Source: Acanthopleura granulata (Eukaryota > Mollusca > Polyplacophora > Chitonida > Chitonidae). From it: a stretch of 64,000 bases of DNA. The notes beneath the pieces were generated by a model that made no database searches, was not told where the DNA came from, and saw nothing but the letters and a program-made list of their open reading frames with translations. Shown in pieces: positions 33,601-43,212 of this stretch (its first letter is position 1; each line of letters starts with the position of its first letter). The DNA lies in the NCBI GenBank assembly GCA_016165875.1, contig JABBOT010000029.1, positions 3,702,774-3,766,773 on the forward strand, given 5' to 3'. Position numbers and translations under genes: made by a program.

Positions 33601-36055
33601 CAGAAGTATTACTGTAGAGCAGAAGTATAACTGTAGAGCAGAAGTATTACTGTAGAGCAGAAGTATAATTGTAGAGCAGAAGTGTGACTGTAGAGCAGAA
33701 GTGTGACTGTAGAGCAGAGCAGAAGTGTGACTGTAGAGCAGAAGTATTACTGTAGAGCAGAAGTGTGACTGTAGAGCAGAAGTATTACTGTGGAGCAGAA
33801 GTGTGACTGTAGAGCAGAAGTATAACTGTGGAGCAGAAGTGTGGCTGTAGAGCAGAAGTGTGACTGTAGAGCAGAAGTATTACTGTAGAGCAGAAGTATT
33901 ACTGTAGAGCAGAAGTATAACTGTAGAGCAGAAGTATAACTGTAGAGCAGAAGTATTACTGTAGAGCAGAAGTGTGACTGTAGAGCAGAAGTATTACTGT
34001 AGAGCAGAAGTGTGACTGTAGAGCAGAAGTATTACTGTAGAGCAGAAGTATAACTGTGGAGCAGAAGTATTACTGTGGAGCAGAAGTGTGACTAACAAGG
34101 TCCTAGAAGTCTGACTTGTGCAGAAGTGTGACCATGGAGTGTGCGTGTGGATGAGGAGTGTGGCTGTAGAATAATAGTATAGCTGTTCTTAAAACTGTAC
34201 TGATGTATTTCATGATGGTAATTGCAGTTTGCTTTCCAAACATTCACAGGTCCAAAAATGTTTGTCTTTATAGTGAAGCAGTTTTAAGTGTCTCAGTAAT
34301 GTCTCTCTGTATACAGTCTTCACTGAGCTGTCCCAATCTGCCTTGGTACATGTAGCTCAGTTGACACCCAGTTAGTTTAAGATTTATAAACCTGAGATAG
34401 TTATTTGATTATTAGACAGTTGTTTTTATACTGTGTGATTGTGGTGTGTGTCTACAGAAAGCTGTGATTATTAAGCGGTGTAACTCCTGTAGAGTGCTAC
34501 TATCAGCATGTAGCTCAAGTAATCTGTGAGGAGAAACTGTGAGCTCAAAACTATTACACGTATTAGAGTGTGGTGACTGCAGGTGTAACTACTTAAGACT
34601 GTCACTGTTACAGCTCCGGTGGCGTTTCACTCCGGTAATTCATTAAAGGGAACACTTTAGGTCATTTACTGGAGTCACACGCTGTAGGAGCTAGACTTTA
34701 GGTCATTTACTGGAGTCACATGCTGTAGGAGCTAGACTTTAGGTCATTTACTGGAGTCACACACTATAGGAGCTAGACTTTAGGTCATTTACTGGAGTCA
34801 CACGCTGTAGGAGCTAGACTCCAATAAATGACCTAAAATATTGCCCTTGGCTGAGTTGAAGATTTTGCTTGATTTTGACACTTCCGTTAATCGTGGAAAG
34901 GTGATTTGATGGTTGATTTGAAGGAGGACTGATGTCCTATTTGAAACATGTTCATTTCAACTTCAACTACCGAAGTGGTAGTTTATGACCTTATTAGCCT
35001 CTGGAAATACTGAAATTTGAGGTCACACTACATGTACAGTATGTCAGAATGTAACATCAGGATATCTGTCTGTAGGGAGATGCTCTGGATTCCGAACACC
35101 TGTCCGAGCTGACAGAGGAAGAATACGAGGTGAATTTTGTGAAGCCACACCTGAAGGGCTTTCTGAAGATTGATGCCAAGTATCTGATACCCTTCTTCAC
35201 ACGGAGGTTCACACAACAGGTTAGTGTCAGTTAACTGCCCCAGTGTCTAATTCCATTCCGCATAAAGAGGCTCACACAGCAGATGTCACACAACAGATTG
35301 CCATCAGTTAGCTGTGTCATTGTCTCATTCCATCCTCTCTGTCTTGTTTCCTCCCACCATAATGCTGGCTGCCGAAGTATATGTGAAATATTTTTGAGTA
35401 TGGCGTGAAACACCAATCAAATATATAAATAAATAATTCATTCCATAATTCACATAGAGATTCACACAACAGGATCCTGTATTGTGCTGTTTATGTCATT
35501 CTTCTCGTGTGAAAAACATGATGTTTAATTACTGTTATTATTATCTGTAGAACAAGTAGTGGTCAGGGTGCTAGTGCAGCACAACGGACCATAATCATCT
35601 CACTGGTACCCTCACTGATAACCTTCCAGTCCAGCTCATGCCGGCTTCCTCCCCTTGTGCAAGGGAAGGTCTGCCAGCAACCTGTGGATGGTCGTGGGTT
35701 TCCCCCAGGGCTCTGCCCTGTTTCCTCCCACCATAATTCCGGCTGCCGTCATATAAATGAAATATTCTTGACTACAGCACAATATGCCAACCAAATAAAT
35801 TAACAAATTTGGAGATATTAATAAGAGGGAGTGTTGCTCATATTTTGTGTCATCTGTGTAAGTCACAGTTGCAGCTGTATATCACATGCTGTTGTAAATT
35901 GTTACCAGGAGGTTCGCGAGGGCAGGAACCAAATCAACCACCTGACCAATAAGTGGTACAAGGACGTCCGGGCTGCTCCATCTGAATCTGAGAATGAGGA
36001 GGAGGAGGAGGAAGAAAATGAGGAGGAAACGAGGATGATGATGCAGCACAACTAA
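18683..36055 (+). CDS. SLC9A8: Na+/H+ exchanger 8 (NHE8), complete 16-exon gene
   Basis: Exons: 18683-18882, 19209-19354, 20441-20521, 20733-20782, 21744-21827, 22363-22464, 24141-24319, 24879-25011, 25488-25593, 29834-29950, 30694-30776, 31703-31814, 32465-32610, 32775-32855, 35076-35219 and 35909-36055. They total 1911 bp with continuous phase, giving 636 residues (human NHE8 is about 580). NHE8 exchanges Na+ or K+ for H+ across Golgi, endosomal and some apical membranes. The N-terminus has a signal-peptide-like stretch (residues 7-22), a Pro/Thr-rich lumenal linker and N-glycosylation sites at Asn70 and Asn75. Twelve or so membrane helices start near residue 105. Diagnostic motifs are [28 protein letters not shown] (the inhibitor-binding region), [24 protein letters not shown] with the transport Asn272-Asp273, [27 protein letters not shown] and [14 protein letters not shown] with the conserved Arg. 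The tail holds [20 protein letters not shown] and an acidic run. The reported GTG-led extension upstream of 18683 is not used; the ATG at 18683 places the signal peptide correctly. Intron 8 is AT-AC. Arrays of exon-edge copies precede exons 10 and 13. Confidence 0.95.
19060..19093. repeat. (CCAT)n simple repeat in SLC9A8 intron 1
   Basis: A short run of CCATCCATC-type tetranucleotides, partly degenerate. Confidence 0.8.
20300..20382 (+). mobile_element. SINE family B tail fragment
   Basis: Contains AACTGAAAAATTTTTGAGTA and CGACGTAAGACCCAAGCATG followed by a CATACATA-rich end, matching the 3' end of the full-length family B copy at 25668-26020. It lies in SLC9A8 intron 2. Confidence 0.7.
20915..21065 (+). 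mobile_element. SINE family A, 5'-truncated, in SLC9A8 intron 4
   Basis: Starts at GATCTGCCAGCACCCTGCAG, passes through GGCCCGGTTTCCTCCCACCG, and ends CTTGAGTACGGCGTAAAACA followed by CCAATC and an AAATAAAT tail. The tRNA-like head is missing. Confidence 0.85.
22704..23392. mobile_element. Foldback (long inverted-repeat) element in SLC9A8 intron 6
   Basis: The left end reads CACCCCTGTGGTTTTC and then TTGTACACATGTGATT. The right end, reverse-complemented, reads CACTCCCGTGGTTTTC and then TTGTACACATGTGATT. The match continues inward through AAGTATGGTTCTSGAGTGAG to CTGGATRACAACNTGAA near 22990 and 23070, leaving a loop of only a few tens of bases. The whole element is therefore an imperfect palindrome of about 690 bp. 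Both flanks contain TAATTAAG, which may be an 8-bp target duplication although it does not abut the right end exactly. It has no coding capacity, as expected for a non-autonomous DNA transposon. Confidence 0.75.
23752..23930. mobile_element. Short inverted-repeat element (MITE-like) in SLC9A8 intron 6
   Basis: The left arm GGATACCAAGCCTGCATATA then GGTGCCTGACGTTTTTTT matches, in reverse complement, the right arm GTATCCCAAACCTGCAAATA then GGTACCTGACATTTTTT. The arms are about 50 bp around a loop of about 70 bp. There is no coding frame. Confidence 0.65.
25012..25487 (+). other. AT-AC (U12-type) intron 8 of SLC9A8
   Basis: After the codons Ala-Ile at 25006-25011 there is no GT donor that keeps the frame. 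Instead the sequence is ATATCCTTG, the U12 donor consensus. The coding frame resumes with GTGTTGAAG at 25488, preceded by CAGTCAC, so the intron ends in AC. A U12-like branch point, TCCTTGACT, lies at 25470-25478, with its A about 11 bases from the end, the usual U12 spacing. Joining at these points gives [19 protein letters not shown], in line with NHE8 proteins. Confidence 0.85.
25230..25440. repeat. Dispersed repeat copy, similar to 48040-48245
   Basis: Shares ATTACTTTTGGTGCTGAAAC, TTTTCCCAG, and a later CATGTACAGAGGGAC with 48040-48245 (ATTACTTTTGGTGCAGAAAC, TTTTTCCAG, CCTGTACAGAGCAAC) in the same order. It also shares an inverted piece near 53190-53220. This is probably an unclassified mobile element; its ends are not defined. 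Confidence 0.4.
25665..26022 (+). mobile_element. SINE family B, full length, in SLC9A8 intron 9
   Basis: The tRNA-like head has box A (TGGCCTTTTGGTTAGAGCAT) and box B (GGGATCGATTCC). It is followed by a body containing GTGGTCGGCCCGGTGTCAGT and GTGGGGTGTCAAGT, and a tail with TGAAAAATTGTTGAGTACGA, CGTTATACCCAAGC and a CATACATACATA end. It is unrelated to family A in the body, but both tails share a TTGAGTACGRCGT core. Confidence 0.8.
26790..29833 (+). repeat. Array of 28 decoy copies of SLC9A8 exon 10 with its acceptor
   Basis: There are 28 head-to-tail units, 10 of 110 bp and 18 of 108 bp, ending exactly at the true exon 10. Each unit has a segment of about 89 bp related to the start of exon 10 (GTATCATGGCCATTCTG and on) and a short pyrimidine-rich piece ending in TTTGATTACAG or TTTTTGATTACAG. 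Each therefore presents a usable-looking splice acceptor. Translated in exon 10 phase, a unit reads [20 protein letters not shown] and then [10 protein letters not shown]. The true exon gives [20 protein letters not shown] and then [11 protein letters not shown]. The 110-bp units shift frame into a TGA. The 108-bp units stay open, so long repetitive reading frames run through the array. Unit variants (HP or SP, LP or MP, CAG or CTG at one site) are intermixed, implying homogenisation. Confidence 0.95.
31117..31290. repeat. C-run and short imperfect duplication in intron 11
   Basis: A run of 14 C at 31147-31160 is followed by three related segments resembling CCCCCACTCATGAACGTAAC, about 50 bp apart. 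They have no exon similarity. Confidence 0.5.
31950..32464 (+). repeat. Array of decoy copies of SLC9A8 exon 13 acceptor
   Basis: About six units of roughly 80-85 bp lead directly into exon 13. A unit holds TTTTTACCTGTACAG, then a copy of the exon start (GATTGACTGGAGCTGTTGCT, true exon GATTGAGGGGAGCGATTGCC), then AAAGTTTACACCTGGG, which derives from the exon's own AAGTTTAAACCTG. Decoy acceptors fall near 32055, 32139, 32222, 32302 and 32385; the true one is at 32464. The copied codons cover the conserved GLRGAIAFA segment of the exchanger. Units nearest the exon are most like it. Confidence 0.9.
32915..34095 (+). repeat. Minisatellite, 19-bp unit, about 60 copies, SLC9A8 intron 14
   Basis: The unit is TGTAGAGCAGAAGTATTAC, with a common variant TGTAGAGCAGAAGTGTGAC and rarer TATAAC or TGGAG forms. 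The array begins about 60 bp after the exon 14 donor at 32855 and degrades at both ends. The variants occur in irregular order. It has no similarity to neighbouring exons. Confidence 0.95.
34640..34856. mobile_element. Inverted-repeat element with one arm amplified (41-bp units)
   Basis: The left end AAAGGGAACACTTTAGGTCA then TTTACTGGAGTC is mirrored at the right end by GACTCCAATAAATGACCTAA then AATATTGCCCTT. Between them, the 41-bp block TTTAGGTCATTTACTGGAGT...GGAGCTAGAC occurs four times. The simplest reading is a small foldback element whose left arm has been tandemly amplified. It lies in SLC9A8 intron 14. Confidence 0.65.
35220..35480 (+). repeat. Partial copies of the SLC9A8 exon 15 donor region
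   Basis: Exon 15 ends GGAGGTTCACACAACAG before GTTAGTGTCAGTTAACTG. Downstream in the intron there are GAGGCTCACACAGCAG, TGTCACACAACAG followed by ATTGCCATCAGTTAGCTG, and GAGATTCACACAACAGG, with a CATTCCATTC-like spacer repeated. They resemble a decayed junction-derived array interrupted by the SINE at 35335. Confidence 0.5.
35335..35440 (+). mobile_element. SINE family A, 5'-truncated, SLC9A8 intron 15
   Basis: Starts near TTGTTTCCTCCCACCATAAT and ends ATTTTTGAGTATGGCGTGAA then ACACCAATCAAATATATAAA. The tRNA-like head is absent. Confidence 0.8.
35560..35815 (+). mobile_element. SINE family A, near full length, SLC9A8 intron 15
   Basis: A degraded head (GGTGCTAGTGCAGCACAACG, CCAGTCCAGCTCATGC) is followed by GGTCTGCCAGCAACCTGTGG, TTTCCCCCAGGGCTCTGCCC and the tail ATTCTTGACTACAGCACAAT then an AACCAAATAAATTAA end. 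It is the second copy within 250 bp in the same orientation. Confidence 0.75.
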
Positions 36056-36290
36056 ACTGCTGTGCTACGGGGATGATGCACAACTAAACTGCTATGCTAC
36101 GAGGATGATGCACAACTAAACTGCTATGCTACGAGGATGATGCACAACTAAACTGCTATGCTACGAGGATGATGGACAACTAAACTGCTGTGCCACGGGG
36201 ATGATGATGCCGCACACCTAAACTGCCATGCTATGAGGAGGATGATGCACAGCTGAACTGCTGTGCTGCAAGGATGATGATCCACATCTA
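36035..36290 (+). repeat. 32-bp array copying the SLC9A8 stop-codon region
   Basis: The last codons GATGATGATGCAGCACAAC and the TAA stop are followed by five units of exactly 32 bp (AACTAAACTGCTATGCTACG then AGGATGATGCAC), starting at 36050, 36082, 36114, 36146 and 36178, then decayed copies. Each unit repeats the AACTAA stop context and the GAGGATGATG that precedes it. The array is therefore seeded by the end of the coding sequence and lies in the 3' untranslated region. Confidence 0.9.
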
Positions 36291-36964
36291 ATCTGGTGTG
36301 TGCTACATTGTACATGTAGCTGAGGAGTAGCCTACATGCATGGCATGTGGTAGCTGACCATGTGGTAGCTACCTAACTTTGACAGGGACACAACTAGTAT
36401 TGAACAGTATTTGCAGCTGGGCCCTGGAAGACAGGGCATCCTGTTATTGCTTACCTGTCTGCAAACATGAAACAGTCAGTAATCATGAGAATCCCCGTCC
36501 TTCAAGGTCCAACATTAGATTAATATTGAGGCTCAAAATGTCAGGTGACATTGTTACTTTACCACTCACCTATCACTTGTGGTCTTGAGGCACAAACATG
36601 ATAAATGACACCTCCTTCCTTCAGGGACTACTTAAATTCACAAATTTTCATCTCAATTTTTACCAGTGTTTGCCTATTCTTAAATAAGTTTTTGTGAAAC
36701 TTTCGCCGATGCTTACGCCCATGTTGCACTAAGTGCAATCAAACATAGTTGGTTAACATTATGGTACAGTATAATATGATGTCGTTTTTTACCTGGAGCA
36801 AAATAAGAGTTCGAACTGGAAATTCCCTTATTGCAAAACAGTACACTCCCTGTAGATGTGGTGTGGATCATACCCTATAGGTAACACAGGTGATATGTAT
36901 GTGCTTGAACTTACATGAGGAGTGTAATTCATGTTAAAGACATGTAATTTAATAATCTCTACAA

Positions 36965-37120
36965 ACCAGTGTGTGCACAGACCACCACACGAGTGTGTAC
37001 AGACCACCACGTGTGTGCACAGACCACCACACGAGTGTGTACAGACCACCACGTGTGTGCACAGACCACCACACGAGTGTGCACAGACCACCACATGAGT
37101 CTGCACAGACCACCACATTA
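36965..37120. repeat. Short minisatellite, 22-24-bp unit
   Basis: About seven copies of ACAGACCACCACACGAGTGT-like units, with longer composite units of about 46 bp (ACGTGTGTGC and ACGAGTGTGT forms alternating). Confidence 0.85.
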
Positions 37121-37244
37121 ATGTGCACTGTTAGCTTGATAGTTGTGCAGGTTAAGTGCCTTGTATTCCCTAGACAGAGGATGACCTCTTCCTGTCCCCA
37201 TTTATTTGTGCGTTTATCTCTATGAACTAATTCATGTTGTGGGA

Positions 37245-39480
37245 TATAGTCAGGTTTAGCTTTGGGTGTTCCGACGTGGGATATTTTGCCAGGTTCAGTC
37301 TCTGGCATTCCAACTGGGATATTGTGCCATTCTCAGTCTGGGGCGTTCCAACCTGAGATAGTGTGTGTGTAATTCTGATCTGGGATACTGTGCCAGATTC
37401 AGCCTTGGTAGTTCTGACGTGGGATACTGTGCCAGGTTCAGCTTCTGGTGTTCTGACCTGTGGCATCGTGCCAGATTCAGTCTCTGTAGCTCTGCTGTGG
37501 GATACTGTGCCAGATTCAGTCTCTGTAGTTCTCACCTGGGATACTATGCCAGGTTCAGCTTCTGGTGTTCTGACCTGTGGCATTGTGCCAGATTCAGTCT
37601 CTGTAGTTCTGATGTGGGATGCTGTGCCAGATTCAGTCTCTGTAGTTCTGATGTGGGATGCTGTGCCGGATTCAGTCTCTGTAGTTCTGACGTGGGATGC
37701 TGTGCCAGGTTCAGCCTCTGTAGTTCTGACTTGGGACACTGTGCCAGGTTCAGCATCTGTAGTTCTGATGTGGGATACTGTGCCAGATTCAACCTCTGTA
37801 GTTCTGACGTGGGATACTGTGCCAGATTCAGTCTCTGTAGTTCTGATGTGGGATACTGTGCCAGGTTCAGCATCTGTAGTTCTGACGTGGGATACTGTGC
37901 CAGGTTCAGCCTCTGTAGTTCTGACGTGGGACACTGTGCCAGGTTCCGCCTCTGTAGTTCTGACGTGGGACACTGTGCCAGATTCGGTTTCTGTAGCTCT
38001 TATGTGGGATTCTGTGCCAGGTTCAGCATCTGTAGTTCTGACGTGGGATACTGTGCCACATTCAGTCTCTGTAGTTCTGACGTGGGATACTGTGCCAGAT
38101 TCAGTCTCTGTAGTTCTGACGTGGGATACTGTGCCAGGTTCCGCCTCTGTAGTTCTGACGTGGGATACTGTGCCACATTCAGTCTCTGTAGTTCTGACAT
38201 GGGATGCTGTGCCAGGTTCAGCCTCTGTTGTTCTGATGTGGGATTCTGTGCCAGGTTCAGCCTCTGGTGGTCTGACGTGGGACACTGTGCCAGGTTCCGC
38301 CTCTGTAGTTCTGACGTGGGACTCTGAGCCAGATTCGGTTTCTGTAGCTCTTATGTGGGATTCTGTGCCAGGTTCAGCATCTGTAGTTTTGACGTGGGAT
38401 ACTGTGCCACATTCAGTCTCTGTAGTTCTGACGTGGGATACTGTGCCAGATTCAGTCTCTGTAGTTCTGATGTGGGATACTGTGCCAGGTTCAGCCTCTG
38501 TAGTTCTGACGTGGGATACTGTGCCACATTCAGTCTCTGTAGTTCTGACGTGGGAAACTGTGCCACATTCAGTCTCTGTAGTTCTGACATGGGATGCTGT
38601 GCCAGGTTCAGCCTCTGTTGTTCTGATGTGGGATTCTGTGCCAGGTTCAGCCTCTGGTGGTCTGACGTGGGACACTGTGCCAGGTTCCGCCTCTGTAGTT
38701 CTGACGTGGGACTCTGAGCCAGATTCGGTTTCTGTAGCTCTTATGTGGGATTCTGTGCCAGGTTCAGCATCTGTAGTTCTGACGTGGGATACTGTGCCAC
38801 ATTCAGTCTCTGTAGTTCTGACAAGGAATACTGTGCCAGGTTCAGCTTCTGGTGTTCTGACGTGTGGCATTGTGCCAGATTCAGTCTCTGTAGTTCTGAC
38901 GTGGTATACTGTGCCAGATTCAGCCTCTAAAGTTCTGTCATGGGATACTGTGCCAGATTCAGCCTCTAGGGTTCTGACCTGGGGCATTGTGCCAGATTCA
39001 GTCTCTGTAATTCTAATGTGGGATATTTTGTCAGATTCAGCAAGAGATATTGTGCCAGATTCAGTCTCAGGCGCTGTGTCCTGGGATATTGTGCCAGGTT
39101 CAACCTTGGGTGTTCTTACCTGGGATATTGTGCCAGGTTAAGTTTCTGAAGTTCTGACTTGGGACGTTGTGCCAGATTCAGCCTCTGGTGTTCTGACCTG
39201 GGATATTGTGCCAGATTCAGCCTCTGGTGTTCTGACATGGGATACTGTGCCAGATTCAGCCTCTGGTGTTCTAACCTGGGACATTGTGCCAGATTCAGCC
39301 TCAGGTGTTCTGACCTGGGATATTGTGCCACATTCAGCCCTTGTAGTTCTGACGTGGGATACTGTGCCAGATTCAGCCTCTGTAGTTCTGACTTGGGACA
39401 TTGTGCCAGTTTGAGCCAATGGCGTTCTGACCTTGGCTGTTGTGCCAGTTTCGGCCTCTGTAGTATTTTTGCCAGGTTAA
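37245..39480. repeat. 39-bp minisatellite, over 50 copies, open on both strands
   Basis: The unit reads TGCCAGATTCAGTCTCTGTA then GTTCTGACGTGGGATACTG (39 bp). With no stop codons in the unit and a length divisible by three, several frames stay open on both strands. Plus has a 592-codon frame of VPDSVSVVLTWDT units; minus has a 586-codon frame of RTTEAEPGTVSHV units; other frames run for hundreds of codons. A marker variant (GATTCGGTTTCTGTAGCTCT) recurs at 37981, 38332 and 38722, that is 9 and then 10 units apart, showing a higher-order repeat. There is no splice or start context on either strand, so I treat it as non-coding DNA downstream of SLC9A8, possibly in its 3' untranslated region. Confidence 0.9.
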
Positions 39481-42245
39481 TGCTTAAGTTTTGACCTTGG
39501 CTGTCGTGCCATCTGGGTTTAGGTTGTGGAGCTTTGAGCTGGGTATGTTGTGCCAGGTTTTGATTCTCAAGTTCTGTGCCAATCTCTCACCTGGAATATT
39601 GTGGCTGTGACATGCATATATATTTGTATATTAATACTTGAATAGTGTAACTTCAAAATATATATATATATTAGGAACCATGCATTTTATTTAATGTGAT
39701 GCACATCAGCACACCATTAAAGTCAATGAGTAACAGTTAATCTATGATTTGTGTGTATTAATGATCTGAAAATTTGATCTATCTCATTTTCCTTTGTACA
39801 TGAATGTGTATGGTACATGGATAGAGTTAGCCTGTTCGTCTCTTACTAGTGCATGTACTTCCTGGTGTATAAAATGTGTTTCAGCTATGTTAAAGTAATG
39901 TTTGTGTTTTATCAACAAAGTCCATGGTGTTGGTTTACGCATAGTTCTTTTTGTATCGGTTGGTGTATTTGTTGCTTGTCTGTGAGGTATGACAGGCCCC
40001 ATGTGTTCATCAGGATAGCCTGTAGGTGAATTGTCCAGTCATTGTCGCTGGTGTTGAGTTATAACAGCGGAATAACCAAAACATTCCAAGCCTCATGCAG
40101 TCAACAACTGCACAGTTATTGTACATGTAACATAGAAAGTCAACAGGGAGGCCAGCGTAATGACGCAGAAGCCTCCCACCACAGTTTCACAAAGTTTACT
40201 TAACCTGTGAGTCTGAACAACTATAGTAGAGACAGTGTGAATTCATCCTCGGAATCTATAAACAGTAAATTTTAATATAATGGTTCTCAGACCATGTGAT
40301 TAGGGCCTACATTTGGTCCTTTCATTGAATATTACATTCAGTGATAAATATATATTAAATTATTAACCAGGTACAGTAGTAATAAATATGATATATATAG
40401 CACTTCTTGGCATAGGTCATAGATTTATGAATCAGCAAGATGAAATACAGGACTAAATTTTTTTGTGCAGATATCCATTCTGAAAACATACATACAGGTA
40501 GATTTGCACAAGATGAAATTGTGTGTAAATACTAATTTTGTGCATCTGAAATATAGGAAAAAACTGATATCTTGATTTGCAGAGTGCTACTTCTTACTGG
40601 CTGTAATTCATCAGGCAGTCATACTCCAGTTTTCTAACATTAGAGTGTAGTCTTACATTACAGCAGTTCCTACATGTGTGCTACAGCTTTAATATTTCAT
40701 CATGATTTGTTCTTTGTCATGTTGCATAATCTACACGTACCAAGCTGTTACATTATGTGCTTTGTTTATAGATTCCTTGTTCTGTTTGTTAAGCAGTTGA
40801 GTCACATATCGTATCATAACAGGGTTTGTTTTTGTAGCAGTCTGCAGGACCGTACAGTCTGAATGCCAGACATGAGGCAGCCGTATCTGTGGGACGTTGT
40901 CATATGTATATACAGCTACGGGTGTATGTGATACTTAGAAAACGCATATATGTGACTGCATACATGCGATGGGATATATGGCTTTGTGTCCATGCATGCC
41001 ATACACATGGCTTTATGTATGCATGTATGTGATACTTGTAGCTTTATGTGTCCATGTATGTGATACGTATGGCTTTATGTGTCCATGTATGTGATACGTA
41101 TGGCTTTATGTGTCCATGTATGTGATACGTGTGGCTTTACGTTTCCAGTTATGTGATACATATGGCTTTGTGTGAGCACTTCAGTGGCTATACACTTTAA
41201 GCAGTAAACAACTTTTTTATTTTCTTGCTGTTCTTTCAGATGCAATTTTTATTTCATTCCAGGAATGCTGGAATTCCAATTTTTATGTCCATTTGAAAGA
41301 AGGTAAAATTCGTGGATGTATTTCATTATATCCGCTTAAAACTTTTCACACATTATCACATGAAGTCAATGATGTTCCAACATACACTGTTAGAGAAGAT
41401 TTCTGTCTGTGAAGAAAAATCACTAGTACCCCATAATGATATGTACGTCTGAAAAAATATTTCCTCTACATTTCATATTTTATATGCTGACCCAGGTCAT
41501 ATTTGAACAGTTAAAATGAACAAGAAGATGTTAATGATGTACTCAGTGAATGATTCAATGACTCCGTGTGTTAAAACTGCTGTGCATGTGATTAAGACCA
41601 ATACATATGATTTTTGTGGTGAAAAAGAAAAAAAAAGCAAGACATTCTGCCTGGGTCAGGACGTATTGATTATTTTTTTTATTTATGTGTGATATATTTG
41701 CAACTTTTATCTGTGTATGTAAAAAAGATGTGCTTTATTATGATGAATTCCTGCCCATTTGCATATTGTGTAATTAAAACAAGAATTTCAGGTTAATAAT
41801 AGTCTATAGTCCCACTGCATTAAGTTATTCATGTAGAATGTGTTGTGTTATACCTATTTGTCTCGGGGTTAGATTTCGTTTTTGGTTTCGTTAATAAATA
41901 AGTTTCCTTTTTTTCTTCAAGAGTATTAGGGTGCAAAATAACATGGTTTGCACGATGGCTTAAAGTTACTATCTGGTGTGTGTGTTAATTGGATAACATC
42001 ATGTATAATCCAGTAAGTGTGCATTAAAGCCAGCGTTACCAAAAGTGACTCAAAGCTGAGATAATTTCCTATTTATTCCTAGATGAAACCATGGTCATGC
42101 GAGTGCTTGAATATTGCTTAGGTGTTCAATAAGCATTCAGGGCTCATTTCACAGAGCTTTTAAATGGACTGATTTTCCTCCTTAAATGACAATACGTTTG
42201 AGCTGGGCCAAAAATTAAGGCTACAAGACCTCTCTAATATTTCAT
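39481..42245. other. Non-coding AT-rich stretch between the 39-bp and 34-bp arrays
   Basis: No protein-like frame. It contains a 31-bp repeat at about 41005-41165 and AT-rich sequence such as the (TA)n near 39657-39670. It could include part of a long SLC9A8 3' untranslated region, but no polyadenylation site can be assigned. Confidence 0.45.
41005..41165. repeat. 31-bp minisatellite, about five copies
   Basis: The unit is TATGGCTTTATGTGTCCATG then TATGTGATACG, with decay at both ends. Confidence 0.85.
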
Positions 42246-42249
42246 ATAA

Positions 42250-42420
42250 CTCATGATCATGAACACAGCACGCTTGAGCAGAACTCATGATCATGAACAC
42301 GGCACGCTTGAGCAGAACTCATGATCATGAACACGGCACGCTTGAGCAGAACTCATGATCATGAACACAGCACGCTTGAGCAGAGCTCATGATCATGAAC
42401 ACGGCACGCTTGAGCAGAAC
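42250..42420. repeat. 34-bp minisatellite, five copies
   Basis: The unit is AACTCATGATCATGAACACG then GCACGCTTGAGCAG. Copies differ at one or two positions only (ACAGCACG or ACGGCACG). Each contains the palindrome TCATGATCATGA. Confidence 0.95.
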
Positions 42421-42519
42421 GGTCATTTGAAAAGATCATTAATTGCTACAGAAATACAGTTTCATTTCCGCACACTGTTGGTCCATCTAATAACAACATA
42501 CATGTATCCGTGATTTCAT

Positions 42520-42690
42520 TCCGTGATGCGAGGAAAATGGGCCACTCGTGATGTGGGAGAATATGCAGATCATGGTGTGGGAAAATGGGACACCCATGCT
42601 GCGGGAGAGTGGGCGGAAATTGGGTTGTCCAGGAGAAAGTAGGAGAATGGGACAGCTGTGATGCGGGAGAAAGGTGCACGAGACCTACAG
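42520..42690. repeat. Imperfect repeat of GGGAGAATGGG-type units
   Basis: Loose copies of a 30-36-bp unit around GATGTGGGAGAATATG, GTGTGGGAAAATGGGACA, GCTGCGGGAGAGTGGG and GATGCGGGAGAAAGG. Decayed, with no coding potential. Confidence 0.6.
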
Positions 42691-43114
42691 CCTGTCAGCA
42701 CTCATGGCATGATGACCTAGTGTGTAAGCAGTACTCCACATCTCACGTTATCGGCAGGGATTCTCTTCCTTCTATAATCCAGTGCTTTCAGACCGGATGA
42801 AAGTCCCCAGATGTAATGGACGGTAATTGAACGGGGTGTCCAACCTGGCTGTCCTCCAGACCAATTGGACAGTGTGTGTAGGGTCTTCTGCTGAACAGAG
42901 ACACTAATTTTTGTACAAAGTTTCAGGAAAATGGCCCAGAGAGTCTCTGTAGGACTCCTCCTGGGAGTTTTCTGACTGTATTATTGATACATACATTTAT
43001 CTGAGTGAAATTTAATGCGGATCTTTAGAATTTTTCACTGTCCCCTTGACAAGTCGACAATGGCCAGACAGTTGAGTCAGCGTGACTGTAGCCATGAGAC
43101 CTCTAGAGAATATT

Positions 43115-43212
43115 TATTCACTTACTTATATGGTTAATTGTTGCTTTATGTCACACTCAAGGATTTTCCACTTATACCATGGTGGTCAGTTTCATGCATG
43201 GAGGAAACCAGG
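43115..43212 (-). mobile_element. SINE family A fragment, interrupted
   Basis: Holds ATTTTCCACTTATACCATGG, TGGTCAGTTTCATGCATGGA and GGAAACCAGG, a degraded minus-oriented family A tail and body. It stops where the inverted-repeat element at 43207 begins. Confidence 0.55.

Noticed and set aside
37227..39141. Large repetitive proteins on both strands
   Set aside because: A 39-bp stop-free unit opens many frames at once on both strands; there is no start, splice or composition evidence favouring one, so no gene is called.
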